A stretch of DNA of 64,000 nt from Sipunculus nudus (taxonomy: Eukaryota > Annelida > Sipuncula > Golfingiida > Sipunculidae): NCBI GenBank assembly GCA_026874595.1, contig CM049306.1, positions 56,913,519 through 56,977,518 on the forward strand, given 5' to 3'. Positions within the stretch are counted from its first letter, which is position 1; each line of letters starts with the position of its first letter. This document shows, piece by piece, positions 25,701 through 37,700 of the stretch. The position numbers and the translations under genes are program-made. The notes under the pieces were generated by a model. It saw only the letters and a list, made by a program, of their open reading frames with translations, was not told the origin of the DNA and ran no database searches.

Positions 25701-28700
25701 CGGAATGTGTCACTTCATGCCAGACGTTTTTTGGGGGGGGGGGGGTGTAAGGGTTGTGAGGCTCGTCAGCGTCCAGTTTCTGGACTAAGATCAGCCAGAC
25801 TATCAGAATCCTTTTGACAAATATTTACAGGCAGGCAAATGATGGACAAGCATACATACAGGAGGGGTGAGCTACAGCTGAGTTATTTTAGAATATTTTG
25901 TAAGCAACTAGACACACATGATTAGTGTCTTGGCCTCTTTACATACAGGAGGGGTGAGCAACAGCTAAGTTATTTTAGAATATTTTGTCAGCAACTGGAC
26001 AAACATGATCAGTGTCTTGGCCTCTTTACATACAGGAGGGGTGAGCAACAGCTGAGTTATTTTAGAATATTTTGTCAGCAAATAGACAAACATGATTAGT
26101 GTCTTGGCCTCTTTACATACAGGAGGAGTGAGCAACAGCTGAGTTATTTTAGAATATTTTGTCAGCAACTGGACAAACATAATTCGTGTCTTGGCCTCTT
26201 TACATACAGGAGGGGTGAGCAACAGCTGAGTTATTTTAGAATATTTTATCAGCAACTACACAAACATGATTAGTGTCTTGGCCTCTTTACATACAGGAGG
26301 GGTGAGCAACAGCTGAGTTATTTTAGAATATTTTGTCAGCAACTAGACAAACATGATTCGTGTCTTGGCCTCTTTACATACAAGAGGGGTGAGCAACAGC
26401 AGAGTTATTTTAGAATATTTTGTCAGCAACTAGACAAACATGATAAGTGTCTTGGCCTCTTTACATACAGGAGGGGTGAGCAACAGCTGAGTTATTTTAG
26501 AATATTTTGTCAGCAACTGGACAAACATGATTAGTGTCTTGGCCTCTATACATACAGGAGGGGTGAGCTACAGCTGAGATATTTTAGAATATTTGTCAGC
26601 AATTAGACAAACATGATTAGTGTCTTGGCCTCTTAACATACAGGAGGGGTGAGCAACAGCTGAGTTATTTTAGAATATTTTGTCAGCAACATGACAAACA
26701 TGATTAGTGTCTTGGCCTCTTTACATACAGGAGGGGTCAGCTACAGCTGAGTTATTTTAGAATATTTTGTCAGCAACTAGACAAACATGATTAGTGTCTT
26801 GGCCTCTTTACAGACAGGAGGGGTTAGCAACAGCTGAGTTATTTTAGAATATTTTGTCAGCAACTAGACAAACATGATTAGTGTCTTGGCCTCTTCACAT
26901 ACAGGAGGAGTGAGCAACAGCTGAGTTATTTTAGAATATTTTGTCAGCAACTGGACAAACATAATTCGTGTCTTGGCCTCTTTACATACAGGAGGGGTGA
27001 GCAACAGCTGAGTTATTTTAGAATATTTTGTCAGCAACTACACAAACATGATTAGTGTCTTGGCCTCTTTACATACAGGAGGGGTGAGCAACAGCTGAGT
27101 TATTTTAGAATATTTTGTCAGCAACTAGACAAACATGATTAGTGTCTTGGCCTCTTTACATACAAGAGGGGTGAGCAACAGCAGAGTTATTTTAGAATAT
27201 TTTGTCAGCAACTAGACAAACATGATTAGTGTCTTGGCCTCTTTACATACAGGAAGAGTGAGCTACAGCTGAGTTATTTTAGAATATTTTGTCAGCAACT
27301 AGACAAACATGATTAGTGTCTTGGCCTCTTTACAGACAGGAGGGGTTAGCAACAGCTGAGTTATTTTAGAATATTTTGTCAGCAACTAGACAAACATGAT
27401 TAGTGTCTTGGCCTCTTTACATACAGGAGGGGTGAGCTACAGCTGAGTTATTTTAGAATATTTTGTTAGCAACTAGACAAACATGATTAGTGTCTTGGCC
27501 TCTTTACATACAGGAGGGGTCAGCTACAGCTGAGTTATTTTAGAATATTTTGTCAGCAACTAGACAAACATGATTAGTGTCTTGGCCTCTTTACAGACAG
27601 GAGGGGTGAGTAACAGCTGAGTTATTTTAGAATATTTTGTCAGCAACTAGACAAACATGATTAGTGTCTTGGCCTCTTTACATACAGGAGGGGTGAGCTA
27701 CAGCTGAGTTATTTTAGAATATTTTGTCAGCAACTAGACAAACATGATTAGAGTCTTGGCCTCTTTACATACAGGAGGGGTGAGCTACAGCTGAGTTATT
27801 TTAGAATATTTTGTCAGCAACTAGACAAACATGATTAGTGTCTTGGCCTCTTCACATACAGGAGGGGTGAGCAACAGCTGAGTTATTTTAGAATATTTTG
27901 TCAGCAACTAGACAAACATGATTAGTGTCTTGGCCTCTATACATACAGGAGGGGTGAGCTACAGCTGAGATATTTTAGAATATTTGTCAGCAATTAGACA
28001 AACATGATTAGTGTCTTGGCCTCTTTACATACAGGAGGGGTGAGCAACAGCTGAGTTATTTTAAAATATTTTGTCAGCAACTGGACAAACATGATTAGTG
28101 TCTTGGCCTCTTTACATACAGGAGGGGTCAGCTACAGTTGAGTTATTTTAGAATATTTTGTCAGCAACTAGACAAACATGATTAGTGTCTTGGCCTCTTT
28201 ACAGACAGGAGGGGTTAGCAACAGCTGAGTTATTTGAGAATATTTTGTCAGCAACTAGACAAACATGATTAGTGTCTTGGCCTCTTTACATACAGGAGGA
28301 GTGAGCAACAGCTGAGTTATTTTAGAATATTTTGTCAGCAACTGGACAAACATAATTTGTGTCTTGGCCTCTTTACATACAGGAGGGGTGAGCAACAGCT
28401 GAGTTATTTTAGAATATTTTGTCAGCAACTAGACAAACATGATTAGTGTCTTGGCCTCTATACATACAGGAGGGGTGAGCTACAGCTGAGATATTTTAGA
28501 ATATTTGTCAGCAATTAGACAAACATGATTAGTGTCTTGGCCTCTTTACATACAGGAGGGGTCAGCTACAGCTGAGTTATTTTAGAATATTTTGTCAGCA
28601 ACTAGACAAACATGATTACTGTCTTGGCCTCTTTACAGACAGGAGGGGTTAGCAACAGCTGAGTTATTTTAGAATATTTTGTCAGCAACTAGACAAACAT

Positions 28701-31700
28701 GATTAGTGTCTTGGCCTCTTTACATACAGGAGGAGTGAGCAACAGCTGAGTTATTTTAGAATATTTTGTCAGCAACTGGACAAACATAATTCGTGTCTTG
28801 GCCTCTTTACATACAGGAGGGGTGAGCAACAGCTGAGTTATTTTAGAATATTTTGTCAGCAACTGGACAAACATGATTAGTGTCTTGGCCTCTTTACATA
28901 CAGGAGGGGTGAGCAACAGCTGAGTTATTTTAGAATATTTTGTCAGCAACTAGACAAACATGATTAGTGTCTTGGCCTCTTTACATACAAGAGGGGTGAG
29001 CAACAGCAGAGTTATTTTAGAATATTTTGTCAGCAACTAGACAAACATGATTAGTGTCTTGGCCTCTTTACATACAGAAGGGATGAGCTACAGCTGAGTT
29101 ATTTTAGAATATTTTGTCAGCAACTAGACAAACATGATTAGTGTCTTGGCCTCTTTACAGACAGGAGGGGTTAGCAACAGCTGAGTTATTTTAGAATATT
29201 TTGTCAGCAACTAGACAAACATGATTAGTGTCTTGGCCTCTTTACATACAGGAGGGGTGAGCTACAGCTGAGTTATTTTAGAATATTTTGTCAGCAACTA
29301 GACAAACATGATTAGTGTCTTGGCCTCTTTACATACAGGAGGGGTCAGCTACAGCTGAGTTATTTTAGAATATTTTGTCAGCAACTAGACAAACATGATT
29401 AGTGTCTTGGCCTCTTTACAGACAGGAGGGGTGAGTAACAGCTGAGTTATTTTAGAATATTTTGTCAGCAACTAGACAAACATGATTAGTGTCTTGGCCT
29501 CTTTACATACAGGAGGGGTGAGCTACAGCTGAGTTATTTTAGAATATTTTGTCAGCAACTAGACAAACATGATTAGAGTCTTGGCCTCTTTACTTACAGG
29601 AGGGGTGAGCTACAGCTGAGTTATTTTAGAATATTTTGTCAGCAACTAGACAAACATGATTAGTTTCTTGGCCTCTTTACATACAGGAGGGGTCAGCAAC
29701 AGCTGAGTTATTTTAGAATATTTTGTCAGCAAATAGACAAACATGATTAGTGTCTTGGCCTCTATACATACAGGAGGGGTGAGCTACAGCTGAGATATTT
29801 TAGAATATTTGTCAGCAATTAGACAAACATGATTAGTGTCTTGGCCTCTTTACATACAGGAGGGGTGAGCAACAGCTGAATTATTTTAGAATATTTTGTC
29901 AGCAACTGGACAAACATGATTAGTGTTTTGGCCTCTTTACATACAGGAGGGGTGAGCTACAGTTGAGTTATTTTAGAATATTTTGTCAGCAACTAGACAA
30001 ACATGATTAGTGTCTTGGCCTCTTTACAGACAGGAGGGGTTAGCAACAGCTGAGTTATTTTAGAATATTTTGTCAGCAACTAGACAAACATGATTAGTGT
30101 CTTGGCCTCTTTACATACAGGAGGAGTGAGCAACAGCTGAGTTATTTTAGAATATTTTGTCAGCAACTGGACAAACATAATTTGTGTCTTGGCCTCTTTA
30201 CATACAGGAGGGGTGAGCTACAGCTGAGTTATTTTAGAATATTTTGTCAGCAACTAGTCAAACATGATTAGTGTCTTGGCCTCTTTACAGACAGGAGGGG
30301 TAGCTACAGCTGAGTTATTTTAGAATATTTTGTCAGCAACTAGACAAACATGATCAGTGTCTTGGCCTCTTTACATACAGGAGGGGTGAGCTACAGCTGA
30401 GTTATTTTAGAATATTTTGTCAGCAACTAGACAAACATGATTAGTGTCTTGGCCTCTTTACACACAGGAGGGGTCAGCTACAGCTGAGTTATTTTAGAAT
30501 ATTTTGTCAGCAACTAGACAAACATGATTAGTGTCTTGGCCTCTTTACAGACAGGAGGGGTGAGTAACAGCTGAGTTATTTTAGAATATTTTGTCAGCAA
30601 CTAGACAAACATGATAAGTGTCTTGGCCTCTTTACATACAGGAGGGGTGAGCTACAGCTGAGTTATTTTAGAATATTTTGTCAGCAACTAGACAAACATG
30701 ATTAGAGTCTTGGCCTCTTTACATACAGGAGGGGTGAGCTACAGCTGAGTTATTTTAGAATAATTTGTCAGCAACTAGACAAACATGATAACTGTCTTGG
30801 CCTCTTTACATATAGGAGGGGTGAGCAACAGCTGAGTTATTTTAGAATATTTTGTCAGCATTAGACAAACATGATTAGTGTCTTGGCCTCTTTACATACA
30901 GGAGGGGTGAGCAACAGCTGAGTTATTTTAGAATATTTTGTCAGCAACTGGACAAACATGATTCGTGTCTTGGCATCTTTACATACAGGAGGGGTCAGCT
31001 ACAGCTGAGTTATTTTAGAATATTTTGTCAGCAACTAGACAAACATGATTAGTGTCTTGGCCTCTTTACATACAGGAGGGGTGAGCAACAGCTGAGTTAT
31101 TTTAGAATGTTTTGTCAGCAACTAGACAAACATGATTAGTGTCTTGGCCGCTTTACATACAGGAGGGGTGAGCTACAGCTGAGATATTTTAGAATATTTT
31201 GTCAGCAACTAAACAAACATGATTAGTGTCTTGGCCTCTTTACATACAGGAGGGGTGAGCAACAGCTGAGTTATTTTAGAATATTTTGTCAGCAACTAGA
31301 CAAACATGATTAGTGTCTTGGCCTCTTTACATACAGGAGGGGTGAGTAACAGCTGAGTTATTTTAGAATATTTTGTCAGCAACTAGACAAACATGATTAG
31401 TGTCTTGGCCTCTTTACAACAGGAGGGGTGAGCAACAGCTGAGTTATTTTAGAATATTTTGTCAGCAACTAGACAAACATGATTAGTGTCTTGGCCTCTT
31501 TACATACAGGAGGGGTGAGCAACAGCTGAGTTATTTTAGAATATTTTGTCAGCAACTAGACAAACATGATTAGTGTCTTGGCCTCTTTACATACAGGAGG
31601 GGTGAGCAACAGCTGAGTTATTTTAGAATATTTTGTCAGCAACTAGACACACATGATTAGTGTCTTGGCCTCTTTACATACAGGAGGGGTCAGCTACAGC

Positions 31701-34700
31701 TGAGTTATTTTAGAATATTTTGACAGCAACTGGACAAACATGATCAGTGTCTTGGCCTCTTTACATACAGGAGGGGTGAGCAACAGCTGAGTTATTTTAA
31801 TATATTTTGTCAGCAAATAGACAAACATGATTAGTGTCTTGGCCTCTTTACATACAGGAGGGGTGAGCAACAGCTGAGTTATTTTAGTATATTTTGTCAG
31901 CAAATAGACAAACATGATTAGTGTCTTGGCCTCTTTACATACAGGAGGGGTGAGCAACAGCTGAGTTATTTTAGAATATTTTGTCAGCAACTGGACAAAC
32001 ATGATTCGTGTCTTGCCCTCTTTACATGGGTCATTCCGCAGTAAAATGAGCAATTACCCATATATCTGGTCTCTCCTTATTCATTCATCAGCAAGTAGTT
32101 AAAGGTTTTACACAAATACATATAGTTAAATACCTTGGCATGGGTTCTCCATCCATCCAAACTGAGATAATAAAGGATGGATTATAACTTGTGCAGGCCC
32201 GTCCCAATATATGCACTTTCAGACAAATAGCATGTCTCCTGAGCAAGGAGCTAATATATTAGGTCATTTGGTAGAGTAGATAAAGAACTCATTCATTATC
32301 TTAATTAGCTAAATTAAATACACAATAAGGTGTTCAGATTCCATTGTTGCTTGAAGCAATTGTTGCCACTAACTTTTTTTTGCGAGCATTTCAGATCTGT
32401 CCCCCAGTTTTGAGTCAACTCTGTCACAAAAAGAATTATATCCAAGCAAATTGACAGTTGCATATTTATATCTATACAAAGCCAAATATAAAATGTTGCA
32501 TGGACATACTTTATCCATGAAACACTATTTTATACATAACATGTATCTAGTATCAGAAATGGAACCCTTTATGTCTTCATCCTGGAGGGTGGAAAATTAA
32601 CGTGTCAACTCCGTCACAGCTTTTTCACCCTCATAAATAGATAAATGGGTAAAATGTTATTATGTTCAAGAAAAACATGTGTTTTTTGTTCAAAATCTGT
32701 ATTAACTGGCTTATAACGTGATTTTCAAAAAATTTATAAATTAAAAATCAAGCATACGTCAACTCCATCACAGTCAACTCTGTCACGTGATGGAGTTGAC
32801 ATGTCTGTATTTTGAGCACTGATTACTTTACAAAGCTTTCACCATTATTATATATACTAATATATTGTATATTCCATTAGATTGCAACTTTATTTTATGT
32901 GTAAGCTTAATTATTATTCAATTTATTTAGTTCCAGGCAATATTAATGATTTATGAATTGGCTAACTAATGAAATACAGTTACCCAGCAGAAAGATCATT
33001 GCATTTTGGTATTCTCACCTGATACATCCACTGCTTTTTATATAACTGAATACTTTCATTTTTAACAGCATGGGCAATTGGCAATCTAAATTATTTTAAA
33101 ATAAAATGAAGCTAGATATGATACAGGGCATTCACTCTTGAAGCCTGTGTTCCATATAATCAATAAAGATATTCTTATGACCCCAGATTAATAGTGGTTT
33201 CATTCTGCTAAAGAGTGTCAGGCCTGTACCTTGAACTACAATATCCAAAGTCATTTAGAATACATTTGCTAGATTTTGACAGCATTTAATACATCCTGTC
33301 CCAGCAGGAAAACCTAAGCATGTTGCAGGAGACTTGGTCAATTATTGTGCTATAATATATTTTTCTCTGTGGACATTAATATGATTTTATTATTCATATG
33401 TCCATTGTATGACACCTGATTGTAGACATGCTGCATAAAATAAAAAAAAATAAAAACAAATGGTGTCAACTCCTCTTTTCCTGCTAACATGCTGCTTCTG
33501 GTTCCCACAAAAGACAGTGGCAACATAATAACAGAATCTTTCTTGCAAATGCAGACACTGATGAAGATGACTCCATGATACCTGGTATTGTTCTTCAGTT
33601 TCTGTGAAACCTGTTTCATTGTTTAATGTAACTGTTAATTTGGTTCACTAAATAGTTTTCCACTTTTGAACTGGTAATTGAGTACAAACAGAAACTTTTG
33701 CACTACCTGTAACTCTGTTGTTGAAACATCCAGAGTCAATAGTGCCAATCTTGTTTGATATATTATCTAGTTAGGATGATGAATATTAGCAACTTCTTGC
33801 ATCACTTTGGCATATTTGGCAGCTGATGGACAGTTCCAGTCCTCTAGTGGTCAGCAAAAAGAAGGCAAAACTGAATCTACAACCCTTACAAAGAGCAGCC
33901 CCATCTCATCTTAAGGTCTTTTACCCTGTCTCGCCTCCCAGAGATTTCAATGGCCTTTAAAATATTTCAAGACATCTACAGACCCCAAAACTGACAAGGA
34001 AAAGGAAATTTAAATCAACTGTAGGATGTCTGATCATTTTGAATTACCTGTGCTGTATATTTTAAATATTATAAACATACAGTCAAGTTGTTTTCATGAA
34101 ATGGCAGAGAAATATTTAGTTGTGCTACAACAGATTTTCTTCTGTCAGCTAGAACTTAAATAAGAGCCAGTTTATGTGACACAATCAAGTGCTGGTCAAT
34201 AAAAAAAAATTAAATACCATATAAGGAAATGTTTGATCATAGAAGACTTGTGCATGAAAATAATTAAGAGATTTATAAAGTCATATGTTAGAGTATACCG
34301 GTCGAAAGCCTGTTCTGTCAACTCCGTCACAAATACTCATGGTCTTTGCCAGCTAAATATTATCAACGGCATCATTTTACAACACAGATTTTTCTGTTAT
34401 AAATGTAAATAAAGGAAATCTTGATTTATCTAATGATGATTTAATCTGTTTTTATTAAAATAATTGTCTTTAGCTGAGAAAAAGGATTAAAGAAAAAAAT
34501 GGTTTTTGATCAAGTTTGCAATTTTCTTAACCTTTTTTGTATATATATTGGTCTAATTCATAAGGCAAAGTTATATTTAATTTTCTAAGGGAGAAATGAT
34601 ATTTTGCCATTGTCTTGTATTATTTAACTGGTGTCATCTCCTTAAATTTTGTAGTTCAGATCAATTAACATGACTGTGACGGAGTTGAAAAAGTGTTTTA

Positions 34701-37700
34701 CTGAGCTTTGGATGATTGTTATTTTCAAAAAAGACTTTGCTGTTTAAGCTTGGCTTTTATGTGTTAGTGAAACTAGACATCTCTGCCTACATGTGCTACA
34801 AATTTAAGCCAGATAAGACAAAAATCTTTTTGACCAAGCAGTATCACCAATTTGCCCAATTTACTGTGGAATGACCCACATACAGGAGGGGTGAGCAACA
34901 GCTGAGTTATTTTAGAATATTTTGTCAGCAACTAGACAAACATGATTAGTGTCTTGGCCTCTTTACATACAGGAGGGGTGAGCAACAGCTGAGTTATTTT
35001 AGAATATTTTGTCAGCAACTAGACAAACATGATTAGTGTCTTGGCCTCTTTACATACAGGAGGGGTGAGCAACAGCTGAGTTATTTTAGAATATTTTGTC
35101 AGCAACTAGACACACATGATTAGTGTCTTGGCCTCTTTACATACAGGAGGGGTCAGCTACAGCTGAGTTATTTTAGAATATTTTGTCAGCAACTGGACAA
35201 ACATGATTCGTGTCTTGGCCTCTTTACATACAGGAGGGGTGAGCAACAGCTGAGTTATTTTAGAATATTTTGTCAGCAACTGGACAAACATGATTAGTGT
35301 CTTGGCCTCTTTACATACAGGAGGGGTGAGCAACAGCTGAGTTATTTTAGAATATTTTGTCAGCAACTGGACAAACATGATTAGTGTCTTGGCCTCTTTA
35401 CATACAGGAGGGGTGAGCAACAGCTGAGTTATTTTAGAATATTTTGTCAGCAACTGGACAAACATGATTAGTGTCTTGGCCTCTTTACATACAGGAGGGG
35501 TGAGCAACAGCTGAGTTATTTTAGAATATTTTGTCAGCAACTAGACAAACATGATTAGTGTCTTGGCCTCTTTACAAACAGGAGGGGTCAGCTACAGCTG
35601 AGTTATTTTAGAATATTTTGTCAGCAACTAGACAAACATGATTAGTGTCTTGGCCTCTTTACATACAGGAAGGGTGAGCAACAGCTGAGTTATTTAGGAA
35701 TATTTTGTCAGCAACTGGAGAAACATGATTAGTGTCTTGGCCTCTTTACATACAGGAGGGGTGAGCAACAGCTGAGTTATTTTAGAATATTTTGTCAGCA
35801 ACTAAACAAACATGATTCGTGTCTTGGCCTCTTTACATACAGGAGGGGTGAGCAACAGCTGAGTTATTTTAGAATATTTTGTCAGCAACTGGACAAACAT
35901 GATTAGTGTCTTGGCCTCTTTACATACAGGAGGGGTGAGCAACAGCTGAGTTATTTTAGAATATTTTGTCAGCAACTAGAGAAACGTGATTAGTGTCTTG
36001 GCCTCTTTACATACAGGAGGGGTGAGCAACAGCTGAGTTATTTTAGAATATTTTGTCAGCAACTAGACAAACATGATTAGTGTCTTGGCCTCTTTACATA
36101 CAGGAGGGGTGAGCAACAGCTGAGTTATTTTAGAATATTTTGTCAGCAACTGGACAAACATGATCAGTGTCTTGGTCTCTTTACATACAGGAGGGGTGAG
36201 CAACAGCTGAGTTATTTTAAAATATTTTGTCAGCAACTAGAAAAACATGATAAGTGTCTTGGCCTCTTTACATACAGGAGGGGTGAGCAACAGCTGAGTT
36301 ATTTTAGAATATTTTGTCAGCAACTAGACAAAAATGATTAGTGTCTTGGCCTCTTTACATACAGGAGGGGTGAGCAACAGCTGAGTTATTTTAGAATATT
36401 TTGTCAGCAACTAGACAAACATGATTAGTGTCTTGGCCTCTTTACATACAGGAGGGGTGAGCAACAGCTGAGTTATTTTAGAATATTTTGTCAGCAACTA
36501 GACAAACATGATTAGTGTCTTGGCCTCTTTACATACAGGAGGGGTCAGCTACAGCTGAGTTATTTTAGAATATTTTGTCAGCAACTAGACAAACATGATT
36601 AGTGTCTTGGCCTCTTTACATACAAGAGGGGTGAGCAACAGCTGAGTTATTTTAGAATATTTTGTCAGCAACTAGACAAACATGATTAGTGTCTTGGCCT
36701 CTTTCGTACAGGAGGGGTGAGCAACAGCTGAGTTATTTTAGAATATTTTATCAGCAACAAGACAAACTTGATTCGTGTCTTGGCCTCTTTACATACACTG
36801 TAGTTCTTGATACAGCTTCTACTGCCACTCCAATGCTTGTTCTTTTAGGGACTCTCCATTGTTACAGGGGGGACCTTCACTGACCTGCCACCTGTAAATT
36901 TGTACCAAACCTTCTTTGCACTCTGTAATCTGCCGGTTAAGGTAGTATGGTCATTTTTGTGTATGTAGGTGAAGTCATCTGGTGCTCAGGTTTTCACATT
37001 GAATGTTCACATTGAAAACTCCCCATAAAACATGAGGTGTCTAGAGGTGGAGGAAACCCGGAGAAAACCACTGACCTTGAACCAGCCACTACAACTCACT
37101 CTCATAGCCATGCTGGGGATCGAACCTGGGTCACCAGCTGAGAGAGATTAGTTTAGGCCCTTGTATTGGTTATATTCTAGGGTATAATGATATGCACTGA
37201 TACAAGCTTCAGGTTGTACCCATATTTGGCCATTCGTATGAAGATTTAGGTTGACAGAGTCAGTGTAACAACCTTCTTTCACTACCTGTTTTTCTTTAAC
37301 TTACTGATACGAAAGACACAAAAGATAGTAGATATTGTATGATTTTTCATAAATATTCAATAGTTAATAAGTATGCTGCTAGACTTCATTTTGCCCTTTC
37401 AGATATAAACAGTTTGTTCAATCATTTCATTAAATGGTCAGTTGCAGAATTATATAACATTTGTTGTTTATTTTCAGGCCACCTCCAAACTTCTTATCAA
37501 CTATGATGAACCTTATAGAAGCCAGATTTTGGATTACCTGTTCAAAGTGAGTAGAAAGACTTTATATTATTTAAATTTAAGTATAACTGTGCAATGATTT
37601 ACCATTTATAACAAAGGCTTTTCTTTTGGTAGCTGTGTAAAAATCAAAGAAATTATAACACGTGCAGTAGAGGAAGATGAAAGGAAATAAGCTGTTTTAG

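Noticed and set aside
25845-36797. CRISPR-like array
   Set aside because: The repeats are contiguous 87-bp units without variable spacers, in a eukaryotic intron; it is a satellite.
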